A stretch of DNA of 64,000 bases from Roseibacillus sp. GTDB taxonomy: Bacteria; Verrucomicrobiota; Verrucomicrobiia; Verrucomicrobiales; Akkermansiaceae. A program made the translations under genes and the position numbers. Within the stretch, counting starts at the first letter, position 1. Every line of letters begins with the position of its first letter. Shown piece after piece: positions 36,732 through 45,058 of the stretch. The stretch spans positions 12,477 to 76,476 of the forward strand of contig JAKVCR010000041.1 in NCBI GenBank assembly GCA_022448985.1, read 5' to 3'. Under the pieces are notes generated by a model. The model saw nothing but the letters and a program-made list of their open reading frames with translations, had not been told where the DNA came from and made no database searches.

Positions 36732-36850
36732 ATGTGAATAACGCTGTAAGTGCAAAATAGTCCGGATACTGTATTCTGTTGGGGAGATTTTCAGAGGAGC
36801 CCGCTTAGCGTTGACGGTTTCCGGTGTGGGCTCTAGGTGGAGACAGAGTC

Positions 36851-37966
36851 ATGAATCTGAATAGAACAGCTTATGGGACCTGGAGCGGGGGCCGGTACAT
36901 GCACTTCGGCGAAATGCTGGAGGAAGAGCGTTATCTAAAATGTATCCGGCTGGCCTATGAGCATGGGGTGCGAACGTTTGTGACGGCGGATGTCTATGGC
37001 CAAGGCAAAGCTGATGAAGCTCTGGCGGAGGCGCTAAGCTGCTATCCCCGGGAATCCTATTGCCTGGTGGGGACCATTGGTCATGATTTTTATAAGGGAA
37101 CGCGAGCTGGAGCAGGGGGCTACCCGCGTTTCACCGACCCTAGCCTGCGTAAGCCTGCAGAATACAGGGACTTCCTCCGTATGGCCTGCGAGAAGTCACT
37201 CGCGAGTTGTCAGACCGATTACTTTGATCTTCTCCTTCTGCACAATCCGGATGAGCGGGGCTACACGCAGGAGGAGGTATGGAAGGGGATGGGAGCCCTC
37301 AAGGAGGAGGGGATGGCCCAGCGCCTCGGGATTGCTCCCGGCCCGGCTAATGGCTTCACTCTCGATTTAATCCACACTTTCGAGCGTTTCGGCGAGGTGA
37401 TCGACTGGGCCATGATTATTCTTAACCCGTTGGAGCCGTGGCCGGGGCAGTTTGTGCTGCCAGCGGCCCGGAAACACGGGATTGAGATCCTGACCCGGGT
37501 GGTCGACTATGGAGGACTTTTTCACGGTGATATGAACCCGGGGCATGAGTTCAAACCCGGTGACCACCGAGCCTACAGGCCGGAAGGCTGGGTTGAGGCT
37601 GGTCATGAGCGGATTGGAAAGATGGAGCCGATCATTGGCCGTCATGGGCTCAGCCTGCTGCATTTCGCTTGTTTGTGGAACCTCTCTCAGGAGCCAGTGA
37701 AGAGCGTAGTGCCTACCTTCATTCAAGAAGCAGGTGATGGAGCGAAGTCGATTGAGGAGAAAATCAAAGAGTTTGGAGCTCTTCCGGAGGTTGGCCTGAG
37801 CCCGGAGGAAGTAGAGGAAATAAGGGCTGCCGGGGACAATACCGGCTGTATGCTGCTGAAGGGCGCCAGCCGGCGTCACACGCGTAGCGAGAGGCCTGAT
37901 GAGTGGCCGATGCGTTCTGAGTTGCTGGAGCTTGCTGAACGGTATGAACTGGGAGCAGAGTGGTAG
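36851..37966 (+). CDS. Aldo/keto reductase-family protein
   Basis: A 371-residue aldo/keto reductase. The ATG at 36851 is supported by AGGTGGAG 7-14 bases upstream. The TADVYGQGKADEALAEAL segment near 45 is the family's Asp-Tyr motif; VGTIGHDFYKG and LLLHNPDERG follow. The barrel ends in PGPANGF...VVPTFIQEAGDGAKSIEEKI, which fits the family. The C-terminus continues with a CMLLKGASRRH tail that I have not seen in the usual 330-residue reductases. The substrate is unknown. A zinc-ribbon/TPM gene follows 40 bases later and may be in the same transcript. Confidence 0.88.
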   Translation: MNLNRTAYGTWSGGRYMHFGEMLEEERYLKCIRLAYEHGVRTFVTADVYGQGKADEALAEALSCYPRESYCLVGTIGHDFYKGTRAGAGGYPRFTDPSLRKPAEYRDFLRMACEKSLASCQTDYFDLLLLHNPDERGYTQEEVWKGMGALKEEGMAQRLGIAPGPANGFTLDLIHTFERFGEVIDWAMIILNPLEPWPGQFVLPAARKHGIEILTRVVDYGGLFHGDMNPGHEFKPGDHRAYRPEGWVEAGHERIGKMEPIIGRHGLSLLHFACLWNLSQEPVKSVVPTFIQEAGDGAKSIEEKIKEFGALPEVGLSPEEVEEIRAAGDNTGCMLLKGASRRHTRSERPDEWPMRSELLELAERYELGAEW

Positions 37967-38006
37967 GGACGATTGATGGAGCGATATTGGATCGGAAGAG
38001 GAAGTC

Positions 38007-38651
38007 ATGAAGTGTCCCCGATGTGTCCAGCGTGTCCACCGAATAGCCCGGCAGTGCCCGCACTGTGGATTCAGTATCGCCGATGTGGACCAGATTTTCG
38101 GCGAGGATGATGTGAGACTGGGGACCCTGACGGATGCGGCAGGAGTGTTACGAAAGAGAGAGCGGCTTGCCTTGCGCAGGATGTTGCGCAACTTTGAATC
38201 GACCTTTCCCCAGCTTTTCTTCGGGATCTACTTTGGTACTTTCAAGGAATTGCCAAGTCTTCGGCAGTTCGGCTTCTGGTTGCTGAACCGGGGAGCGTTT
38301 GAGGATGTGGAGGTCTCCCGACCCAACGAGGCGGGAATTTTATTGTGCGTTGATGTTGGCGGGAAGTCGGCGGGGATTAGCTATGGCTATGCTGTCCAGC
38401 CTTTCCTTGATGACGAAGCGACCTTCAAGGCCGTTTCAGCTGCGCATCCCCACTTTTTACAGGGGCAGTGGCTGAAGGCTAGTGAGGTGGTGATCCGGAA
38501 GATTAGCAGGAACTTACGGAGACAGTCCCGCCGGGCCCGGCGGGACCCGGAAGCTTTTGAGACGCCGCACGAGAGCACGGAGGGTCCCGGGGAGGTCCTT
38601 GAACGAATCCGGTCCCGTCACCGGAGTAGTGGGAGAAAGACGCAGGCATGA
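38007..38651 (+). CDS. Zinc-ribbon protein with TPM-like domain
   Basis: A 214-residue protein that starts with a zinc ribbon (CPRC at 3-6, CPHC at 17-20), then a TPM-like domain (about 38-170) with the usual LTDAAGVLRKRERLALRRMLRNFE opening. The C-terminus is very basic (RNLRRQSRRARR, RSRHRSSGRK). There is no signal peptide, so it is cytoplasmic or peripheral. TPM domains occur in envelope proteins and some are acid phosphatases, but the function here is unknown. A Shine-Dalgarno-like GGAAGAGGAAG precedes the start. The stop overlaps the next start as ATGA, so the next protein is a likely partner. Confidence 0.75.
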   Translation: MKCPRCVQRVHRIARQCPHCGFSIADVDQIFGEDDVRLGTLTDAAGVLRKRERLALRRMLRNFESTFPQLFFGIYFGTFKELPSLRQFGFWLLNRGAFEDVEVSRPNEAGILLCVDVGGKSAGISYGYAVQPFLDDEATFKAVSAAHPHFLQGQWLKASEVVIRKISRNLRRQSRRARRDPEAFETPHESTEGPGEVLERIRSRHRSSGRKTQA

Positions 38652-39811
38652 AACAGGGATTGTGGATATTGTCATTCGTAGTCCTGGCTGGCGCCACTCT
38701 GATGGGACAGGATCGGCCGGGTCCTCTCCCAGAAACGGTGGAACGTGTGAAGGCTGCAGAGTCAGGAGCCAAGGAGGAAAAGGCAGTGGTTCCGGAGGGC
38801 AAGGTAGCGGAACTGAAAGAGGTGCGGAAATCCCAGTTGCCGGATCTCCCTATCTGGAGCCCGAGTGACTATGAGAAGGTGAAAAAAGGAGAGATTGTAG
38901 CGGGTCAACAGTTTTTCGCACCTGCTCCGGTCGATCCGGAAGCAAAGATTGAGCGGGAAGTGGTAGAGTTGCCGGAACTGGTAGAGGAGACCGTGCAACC
39001 AGAGGAGGACGAGACCGCAATTTCTGCGGAACATATGGCGCAGTACTTTCAGGAAATTCCCAGAGACGAGCGAGGAGAGCCGATCTTTCTGAGTGATCCG
39101 CAGGAGTTGCTGTCGCAACAGGAGTTTCGGGATCGGGAGGCCTTTCTCCAATACCATTCCAGCGAGTCGAACATCGGCATGCATGTTTATCTTTTCGACC
39201 ATCGCCAGGAGCTTCCGGATGGCACGGATATCTACACCGTTTACCAGGAGTTGTTTGCCAAGCATGGTTCGGTAGCGCTGGTGTTTTATTACCTTGGAGC
39301 TCCCGACCGTGCTCAGTTTCTGCTGAGTCCGAAGATCCGTGCGGTAATGTCGCAGGATGAACAGAACCGAGCCCTGAAAGCAGCAATACAGGAAGCATTT
39401 GAGAAGAGTGATGCTGCTTACCAGTTGGACAACTTCCTCGTCGAACTCTCGATTCGTCTCTACTGGATCGAACGAGAGCTGAAGGTTGCCAGGGCAACGA
39501 GGGAAGCACGCGGCTTGGAAAGCGAAGATGGAAGCATTCCAGTCGGCAAGGGGAGCGAAGAAGACAATTTTCGACTGGTTAGCTATGTAATTTTAGTCTT
39601 CTTCGGCCTGGCATTGTTCGGGTTGCTAGCATGGGGGGCATGGATATGGCTGCAGGGTCGCAGGAAGTATCTCTTTCCTGAGGCGGAGTGTGGGCCCCTT
39701 CTGGGGGCGCCTCATGCTGCGGGGGTGGGCGCGGTCATTTCTTTCAGCAATGCACACCTTCCTCCATCGCGGCAACGCGACCAGATGCCAGATTATCTGC
39801 AACGCATATAG
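38648..39811 (+). CDS. Membrane-anchored exported protein, TPM-like, unknown function
   Basis: A 387-residue protein with a signal peptide (1-21, LAGATLMGQ), a Glu/Pro-rich region (about 25-125), a compact domain (about 165-295: NIGMHVYLFDHRQEL...SVALVFYYLGAPDRAQFLLS...), one membrane helix (about 312-336), and a tail with FPEAECGPLLGAPHAAGVGAVISF...PPSRQRDQMPDYLQRI. This tail resembles the cytoplasmic tail of TPM-like proteins in this phylum. Topology would place the TPM-like part in the periplasm and the tail inside. It overlaps the zinc-ribbon/TPM gene by 4 bases. Confidence 0.7.
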   Translation: MKQGLWILSFVVLAGATLMGQDRPGPLPETVERVKAAESGAKEEKAVVPEGKVAELKEVRKSQLPDLPIWSPSDYEKVKKGEIVAGQQFFAPAPVDPEAKIEREVVELPELVEETVQPEEDETAISAEHMAQYFQEIPRDERGEPIFLSDPQELLSQQEFRDREAFLQYHSSESNIGMHVYLFDHRQELPDGTDIYTVYQELFAKHGSVALVFYYLGAPDRAQFLLSPKIRAVMSQDEQNRALKAAIQEAFEKSDAAYQLDNFLVELSIRLYWIERELKVARATREARGLESEDGSIPVGKGSEEDNFRLVSYVILVFFGLALFGLLAWGAWIWLQGRRKYLFPEAECGPLLGAPHAAGVGAVISFSNAHLPPSRQRDQMPDYLQRI

Positions 39812-39840
39812 AGAGTGCCAGCCTTGGAGCGGTTCTCCTA

Positions 39841-40434
39841 ATGGACTGGGAAAAATCATACAGGGAAAGAGACACTCCGTGGGATCTCGGTGAGCCTGCT
39901 CCTCCCCTCGTCGATCTGTTGGAGAGGCGAAAGATTGAGCATTTGGGTGTCGGCAGAGTTTTGGTTCCAGGTTGTGGGGCGGGACATGATGCGGACGCCT
40001 GGCAGAAGGCCGGGATGGAGGTCGTAGGTCTGGACATCTCTCCGAGTGCGCTTGCGGTAGCAAGAGAACGGTACGGAGATGGAGTAACCTGGCTGGAAGG
40101 GGACTTTTTTGATGATGCCCTCGCCGCGCATTACCCAGTGGATCTCCTCTTTGAGCACACATGCTTTTGCGCAATCCACCCTTCCCTCCGCCCATCATAT
40201 GTTGAGGCCGCAATTCGCTGGCTGGTGCCCGGAGGGCGGTTATTCGGAATCTTTTTTCTGGATCCTCCAGAGCAAAATGATCGGGAGTTCGGACCACCGT
40301 ACCGAACCGATATGAAGGAGCTACGGCAGTTATTCACCAAGTTCTTTAGAATTGCAGGGGAATTGTCACCTGATCGTAGTCATTCCGATCGGGTAGGGTG
40401 CGAAGTTTTAATTGAGATGATCAGAAAGCCATGA
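39841..40434 (+). CDS. SAM-dependent methyltransferase, thiopurine methyltransferase (TPMT)-like
   Basis: A 197-residue class I methyltransferase. It opens with MDWEKSYRERDTPWDLGEPAPPL, typical of the TPMT/thiol-ester methyltransferase family, then SAM motif I RVLVPGCGAGHDADAW (about 41-56), the acidic DIS after VVGL, DLLFEHTCFCAIHPSLRP, and GRLFGIFFL. Relatives methylate thiols, halides or selenium/tellurium compounds; the substrate is not fixed by the sequence. The start at 39841 is 30 bases after the TPM-like membrane protein. An in-frame start at 39688 would add 51 residues overlapping that gene and is unlikely. Confidence 0.88.
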   Translation: MDWEKSYRERDTPWDLGEPAPPLVDLLERRKIEHLGVGRVLVPGCGAGHDADAWQKAGMEVVGLDISPSALAVARERYGDGVTWLEGDFFDDALAAHYPVDLLFEHTCFCAIHPSLRPSYVEAAIRWLVPGGRLFGIFFLDPPEQNDREFGPPYRTDMKELRQLFTKFFRIAGELSPDRSHSDRVGCEVLIEMIRKP

Positions 40435-40460
40435 ATTTCAGTCACTGAGCGCGGTGGGGA

Positions 40461-40490
40461 TTGTTCTTGCAAAGGGGGCTTTCATAATAA
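40461..40490 (+). promoter_or_regulatory. Candidate promoter upstream of the structured element
   Basis: TTGTTC (40461-40466) and TAATAA (40485-40490) are 18 bases apart. Transcription would start at about 40497, giving an RNA of about 100 bases ending at the hairpin/T-run at 40590-40595. TATAAC at 40494-40499 is an alternative -10 without a good -35. Confidence 0.35.
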
Positions 40491-40520
40491 ACCTATAACG
40501 ATTCCCCCTTGGGGGGGGTT

Positions 40521-40595
40521 AGACAGCCCAATTGGCGTTGGCTACAGGTTAGGGGGTTTCCTGGGCCAGTTTCACGCCGTTGGGTTGTCTTTTTT
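40521..40595 (+). ncRNA. Structured RNA element: long hairpin with terminator-like T-run
   Basis: In the gap between the methyltransferase and the protease gene, AGACAGCCCAA (40521-40531) pairs with TTGGGTTGTCT (40580-40590) with one G-T. Inside, GGCG (40534-40537) pairs with CGCC (40575-40578), GGC (40540-40542) with GCC (40565-40567), and CAGG (40545-40548) with CCTG (40560-40563). This gives one extended, interrupted hairpin directly followed by TTTTT. It may be an intrinsic terminator, a small RNA, or a leader attenuator of the protease gene that starts 54 bases later. It is not a class I recognise. Confidence 0.55.
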
Positions 40596-40648
40596 CGGGC
40601 TTGGGCGTTGAAGTGGTGAAGCATGAGCCTTATTTTTCCTTTGTAAAA

Positions 40649-41671
40649 ATGATGAAGAATTTCCTCCGTCCCGCTCCTGAATTGGGAAGGTCGGCACTAA
40701 TCTTCGTTCTCTTATTCGGGGTTTACAGTCCTTCCTCCGAGGCTGACGAAAAGGAAGGGGAACGTCCTTACTTCAACCAGAAGCAAGTCCCGGAAAATAT
40801 ACGAGATCTCAAAAAAATTGAGGAGGCCTTGCAGAAGAACCTGCCTCGTTCCCGTTCGGCGACGGTTTCCATTGATCTGGGAGGTGGCTCAGGCAGCGGG
40901 GTTATTGTCAGCGAGAAGGGCTTAGTGCTGACGGCCGCGCACGTCAGCGCAGGCGTGGGAAAGAAGATGACGATCATCATGGAGGACGGCACCAAATACA
41001 AGGCTACTTCCCTGGGGTTGGTGGCTGAGACCGATGCCGCTATGGTGAAGATTGAGGAGGAGGGGAGCTATCCCTATGTTGACCTAGACAGGGGGGATAC
41101 CGCTTCACTTGGAGACTGGGTTTATGCTCTGGGGCATTCCGGGGGCTTTGAGAAGGAGCGTGGGGTGGGAGTTCGTATCGGTCGACTGGTGAGGATGGCC
41201 GAGGAGACAATCAACTCAGATTGCAGTTTGATAGGAGGCGATTCAGGGGGGCCCCTCTTTGACATGAAGGGTCGTTTAATTGGAATTCACAGTCGGGTGG
41301 GGGCCAGTCTGGAGCAGAATATGCATGTGCCGATCAGGGAGTTCCTTGCGAATTGGGATGGGATGCTGAAAAACGAATTCATTGGGGAGGGGCCTTTTGC
41401 CAAGAAAGATGGGCTTGCTTTCATGGGAATAGCTACCGAGGACCGAGAAGAGGGTGGGGTGATTGTAAAAGTGGTGGGAGAGGACACTCCGGCTGCAAAG
41501 GCGGGGCTTAAGGAAGGAGATGTGATCGTGGAGATGAATGGTGACAAGGTTGAAAACAGGAAGGGCTTTTCTTCCTCGATTAAGGAATACAAGCCAGGGG
41601 ACAAAGTGAAACTGAAGATTTTGCGAGATGATGAAGAGATGGAAATCGAAGTGGAGCTGGGTGAGAAGTAG
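40649..41671 (+). CDS. Trypsin-like serine protease with PDZ domain (HtrA/DegP-like)
   Basis: A 340-residue exported protease. The ATG at 40649 (or 40652) gives a signal peptide ending near SSEADEK; an in-frame TTG at 40580 would lie inside the upstream hairpin and is unlikely. The catalytic triad is complete: H98 in LTAAHVS, D129 in ETDAAMV, S199 in GGDSGGP. One PDZ domain follows (about 255-338), including AKAGLKEGDVIVEMNGDKV. It probably works on periplasmic misfolded proteins or as a regulatory protease. It overlaps the next gene, whose product is its catalytically dead relative, so the two are a translationally linked pair. Confidence 0.9.
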   Translation: MMKNFLRPAPELGRSALIFVLLFGVYSPSSEADEKEGERPYFNQKQVPENIRDLKKIEEALQKNLPRSRSATVSIDLGGGSGSGVIVSEKGLVLTAAHVSAGVGKKMTIIMEDGTKYKATSLGLVAETDAAMVKIEEEGSYPYVDLDRGDTASLGDWVYALGHSGGFEKERGVGVRIGRLVRMAEETINSDCSLIGGDSGGPLFDMKGRLIGIHSRVGASLEQNMHVPIREFLANWDGMLKNEFIGEGPFAKKDGLAFMGIATEDREEGGVIVKVVGEDTPAAKAGLKEGDVIVEMNGDKVENRKGFSSSIKEYKPGDKVKLKILRDDEEMEIEVELGEK

Positions 41672-42710
41672 TATTCTGGGCCTGGTTTGGCTCAGCGTCT
41701 CACTTGCCAATGCTCAGCAGCAGTTTGGCCAGTTAGAGGGCGAGTTCAGGCTTAATGGCAAGGAAACCTGGAAAGCCTTCGAGCCGGTCCGCGAGGTTCT
41801 GCAGGTGAGCAGCGCGGTGATCTACGATGGGTGGAGGTCGGTTGCCTATGGGGTGGTCGTCAGTTCAGACGGCTACCTGGTAAGCAAGGCGAGTGAGATC
41901 GAGAAGGTTGAGGAACTCAGCGTGAGAATAGACCGGAAACATTTCAAGAAGGTGGAGGTGGTCGCGGCCAGGGTGGAGTGGGATGTGGTTTTACTCAAAG
42001 TGGAAGGGGAGGAGCTTCCCCTGATTGAGTGGGCTGAATCTGAACCAACACATGGGAGCTGGGTGGTGAGCAACGGCTCTACAACCCGGCGTGATCGGCG
42101 GGTGAGGGTTGGGATCATTAGCGCCAACCCGCGCCAGATCGGAGGGGGGCGCGCTCCGGTAGTGCTGGGAGTGACCCTTAATACGAATAAGGAAAGCGAG
42201 GGGTTGTCTATTGGCAAGGTTCACAAGGATTCCGGAGCAAGTGAGGCCGGTCTGGAATCTGGGGACATGATCCTTGAGGCTGACGGCGTTCCAGTGAAGA
42301 GCATGGAGGAACTACAGGTGGTTCTGAAGAAGAAAGAACCAGGGGACACGCTGAAGCTTAAGATAAAGAGGGGCGATGAAGAGCGGGAATACGATGTAGA
42401 ATTGAAGAAACGCGAGAGTGTATTCGAGGAGGAGAAGACTCGCAATGATGCCATGAGTGGCCGCGTCTCGCAGAGGCGGAGCAACTTCCCCCGTGTATTA
42501 CAGACCGACCTGCCGCTTTCTGTACGGAGTGTGGGAGGTCCCCTTCTGGATCTGGAGGGACGCTGTGTAGGAATGAATATTGCCCGGGCCAATAGGTGCG
42601 AGACGTTTGCAATCCCGGCGAAGGAACTACGTGAGATCGTCAAGGCTCTCATCAATCCTGCACAGGAGGAAGGGAGCCCTGATGCAGAAGAGGAACCGGA
42701 GGAAGACTAG
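41661..42710 (+). CDS. Degenerate trypsin-like protein with PDZ domain (likely pseudoprotease)
   Basis: A 349-residue exported protein homologous in layout to the preceding protease. The start GTG at 41661 has GGAG five bases upstream and gives a short signal peptide ending SLANAQ. An ATG at 41628 would add 11 residues with a more basic start. In the trypsin-like part the His is lost (VSKAS at 74-78 where the active relative has LTAAH), the Asp is kept (EWDVVLLK, D108), and the Ser position in the C-terminal SVRSVGGPLLD reads Val. A PDZ domain is inserted (about 175-255, SGASEAGLESGDMILEADGVPV). The C-terminus is acidic. It may be a chaperone or regulator of its neighbour. Confidence 0.82.
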   Translation: MRSSILGLVWLSVSLANAQQQFGQLEGEFRLNGKETWKAFEPVREVLQVSSAVIYDGWRSVAYGVVVSSDGYLVSKASEIEKVEELSVRIDRKHFKKVEVVAARVEWDVVLLKVEGEELPLIEWAESEPTHGSWVVSNGSTTRRDRRVRVGIISANPRQIGGGRAPVVLGVTLNTNKESEGLSIGKVHKDSGASEAGLESGDMILEADGVPVKSMEELQVVLKKKEPGDTLKLKIKRGDEEREYDVELKKRESVFEEEKTRNDAMSGRVSQRRSNFPRVLQTDLPLSVRSVGGPLLDLEGRCVGMNIARANRCETFAIPAKELREIVKALINPAQEEGSPDAEEEPEED

Positions 42711-42775
42711 ATGGGCGTTGCCGAGTTCGGAGCAAGCCAACGTTGTGGTGGCAAATGTTGCGCAAAGCGCCAACT

Positions 42776-43036
42776 TCAGGCCTTGCCGAGAAGTTTTTGA
42801 GCCTTCCGGATCGTGGCCTGACTCAGTTTACCATCAACTCGACGGGAGTTGTCTACTAGTTGGGTTAACTCAGCGAGGCCCTTCTCAGCGGCGGCCAGTG
42901 ATTTCTTGGATCCTCCGAATTTCTTGTCGCTGAAATACTTGGTAAACGTTGTTCCCGCCCGGCTGAGGCAGAGGCGCCATCCCTGAAAGGCGGTGGTCTC
43001 GTAGGTGAAGCGGGTGAGGTTGCGTTTTGATTTCAT
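42776..43036 (-). CDS. Small AP2-like DNA-binding domain protein
   Basis: An 86-residue basic protein. Residues about 10-60 fit the AP2/ERF-like fold: FQGWRLCLSRAGTTFTKYFSDKKFGGSKKSLAAAEKGL, that is, a three-strand sheet with Trp, Arg and a GG turn followed by an amphipathic helix. Bacterial AP2 domains are mostly found with homing endonucleases or integrases, but here the protein is alone. The ATG at 43036 is used; a start at 43078 would add 14 residues. It is divergent from rpoA across 257 bases. Fold assignment is by eye. Confidence 0.6.
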   Translation of the reverse strand: MKSKRNLTRFTYETTAFQGWRLCLSRAGTTFTKYFSDKKFGGSKKSLAAAEKGLAELTQLVDNSRRVDGKLSQATIRKAQKLLGKA

Positions 43037-43196
43037 CGTCGCGGCCTGCAGCAGCATATGGCTCGCCGAGAGAGACAAGCCAACACAAAAGTTGGACGAA
43101 ATGTTAGAGGGGCCGTTGAACTTGTTAGGGATCCAGTAGACTATTGAGAGAGGTCGAATTTAGGGTTGCATTGGCCCCGCTGATGTCCTTTATTCC

Positions 43197-43238
43197 CTGC
43201 CCGCGAGACTCAACAACCGCCGTAGGTCCTCCGGGCAG
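43197..43238 (+). promoter_or_regulatory. Possible hairpins in the rpoA leader
   Basis: CTGCCCG (43197-43203) can pair with CGGGCAG (43232-43238) over a 28-base loop. Just downstream a smaller GCCGG/CCGGC hairpin precedes the rpoA start at 43294. No Shine-Dalgarno sequence is seen. A possible leader-mediated control of rpoA is only suggested. Confidence 0.25.
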
Positions 43239-43293
43239 TCCAAATCGTTGGCTGTCATCTCGCCGGAGGGAAACCCGGCAACCCCATGAAATT

Positions 43294-44412
43294 ATGTCTG
43301 AAGCACCTATTGCTGAAAACGAAAGCAGTAATGAGCCCATTCGGCTTGATCGGTTTGAAGTCCCGAACCGTCTGATAAAGAACGAAGATACCGCTACGGA
43401 AACCTACGCGCAATTTGTCGCAGAGCCTTTCGAGCGGGGATTTGGCCATACCATTGGCAACTCTCTACGCCGTGTTCTTCTCTCTTCCCTGGAGGGCGCA
43501 GCCATCACTTCAGTGCGTATCGCTGGAGTGCAACACGAGTTCTCCACGCTTCCCGGCGTGGTGGAGGATGTGACCGACATCGTCCTCAACCTGAAAAAAG
43601 TTAAGTTCCATCACCATGACAAAGAGCCCCGGGTTCTTTCCATCAAGGTCGAAAAGGCGGGAGTCGTGACCGCGGGGGATATCGACGATGACAATATCTA
43701 CGAGGTCATTAACAAGGATCAGGTGATATGCACGCTGGATCGATCGGTGAAGTTTGACTGTGAATTTGAAGTGCAAGTAGGCCGAGGCTTCCGGACTGGC
43801 GATGAAAACAAGCGGGAAGAGATGCCAATCGGGGTGATCGCGATCGACTCCATTTTCTCCCCGGTGACCCGCGTCAAGTATGCGGTAGAGAATACCCGTG
43901 TTGGCCAAATGACGGACTTTGACAAGATCGTTTTCGATGTGTGGACCGATGGACGGGTTGAGCCCCATGAAGCGCTTCTCCATGCGTCTGCTATCCTGCG
44001 CCATCATCTGGATGTATTTGTTAACTACGATGACGATGCGGTGGAATTCGAAGAGGCTCCTGCTGAACAAAGTGAGGAGAATGCCGCGCTTAAAAAGCTT
44101 CTGAATATGAGCGTGAACGAGATCGAGCTCTCCGTGAGAGCGGCTAACTGTCTCAATAATGCGAATATTACTTCAGTGGGGCAACTGGCGATGAAGACCG
44201 AGGCAGAAATGCTGAAATACCGGAACTTCGGGAAGAAGTCCCTCAACGAAATCAAGGATAAGCTCTCGGAGCTGGGTCTGAGTTTGGGCATGACCTTCGA
44301 TCCGACTCTCCTGACTGGCCCAATGCCGTCAGTAGCTGCACCGCGCTTGGGCGTAGAAGACGAAGCGCCGGTTGGTCTTGCGGATCTGATTGCCCAGAAT
44401 ATCGACGAATAA
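43294..44412 (+). CDS. rpoA: DNA-directed RNA polymerase subunit alpha
   Basis: RNA polymerase alpha subunit, 372 residues, somewhat longer than the usual 310-340. The N-terminal domain (about 15-245) is clear: YAQFVAEPFERGFGHTIGNSLRRVLLSSLEGAAI. The C-terminal domain (about 270-340) has LSVRAANCLNNANITSVGQLA...LKYRNFGKKSLNEIKDKL. The extra length is an N-terminal tail and a C-terminal tail after the CTD (DPTLLTGPMPSVAAPRLGVEDEAPVGLADLIAQNIDE). It is followed 21 bases later by rplQ, as in most bacteria, but the expected rpsM-rpsK-rpsD genes are not upstream, so it is transcribed from its own promoter. Confidence 0.97.
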   Translation: MSEAPIAENESSNEPIRLDRFEVPNRLIKNEDTATETYAQFVAEPFERGFGHTIGNSLRRVLLSSLEGAAITSVRIAGVQHEFSTLPGVVEDVTDIVLNLKKVKFHHHDKEPRVLSIKVEKAGVVTAGDIDDDNIYEVINKDQVICTLDRSVKFDCEFEVQVGRGFRTGDENKREEMPIGVIAIDSIFSPVTRVKYAVENTRVGQMTDFDKIVFDVWTDGRVEPHEALLHASAILRHHLDVFVNYDDDAVEFEEAPAEQSEENAALKKLLNMSVNEIELSVRAANCLNNANITSVGQLAMKTEAEMLKYRNFGKKSLNEIKDKLSELGLSLGMTFDPTLLTGPMPSVAAPRLGVEDEAPVGLADLIAQNIDE

Positions 44413-44433
44413 CCACCATTCCTATTTACTGCC

Positions 44434-44856
44434 ATGAGGCATCGCAAAAAGACTGCGAAGTTGCAGCGGAACGCCAGTCAACGGAAGGCTCTCCTTTCGG
44501 GGTTGGCCTGTTCCCTGATTCGCGAACGTAGAATCCGGACAACCCTCGCGAAGGCGAAGGCTCTGCGCCCGGTCGCCGAGAGACTGGTTACGCTCGGAAA
44601 GCGGGGAGACCTTCACGCCCGGCGGCAGGCTGCTGCATTCCTTCGGCACAAGGAGTCGGTTGGCAAGCTCTTTGCCGATGTGGCACCTGCTTGTAGCGAC
44701 CGGCAGGGAGGATACTGTCGGATCGTCAAGCTAGGGCCCCGCTTTTCGGATTCCGCTCCCATGGCCTACATAGAGTGGGTTGACCTCGCAGTGGAGGTAG
44801 GTGAAATTGAAGATGAGGAACTTGAAGAGTCCGAGGAGACCGAGTCCGAGGAGTAA
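44434..44856 (+). CDS. rplQ: 50S ribosomal protein L17
   Basis: Ribosomal protein L17, 140 residues. The family signature [21 protein letters not shown] opens the protein, then the [25 protein letters not shown] helix and [25 protein letters not shown] Glu-rich tail of about 20 residues follows. GCC precedes the ATG, with no clear Shine-Dalgarno. It is co-transcribed with rpoA and ends at the terminator 44888-44918. Confidence 0.97.
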   Translation: MRHRKKTAKLQRNASQRKALLSGLACSLIRERRIRTTLAKAKALRPVAERLVTLGKRGDLHARRQAAAFLRHKESVGKLFADVAPACSDRQGGYCRIVKLGPRFSDSAPMAYIEWVDLAVEVGEIEDEELEESEETESEE

Positions 44857-44887
44857 ACCTCAGTATTCCAAACCACCTTTTTAATGG

Positions 44888-44918
44888 AAGACCGCCCTCT
44901 CAGATGAGAGGGCGTCTT
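44888..44918 (+). terminator. Intrinsic terminator of the rpoA-rplQ operon
   Basis: CGCCCTCTC (44893-44901) pairs with GAGAGGGCG (44906-44914) around a four-base loop, extended by AAGA/TCTT with one bulge, and is followed by TTTG. Spaced 32 bases after the rplQ stop. Confidence 0.8.
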
Positions 44919-45058
44919 TGTGATGAGTTTAAATCCTTGGGAGGATTACAGAGGAGAGGGTGAAGAGGTATTTGGCGATCATCCCGAAGTTCAGATTTGA
45001 TCGCGGAATATTCAACAGAGGACGGGTAGTTCCGTTTCTAAAGCTGCAGAGAAATCCT

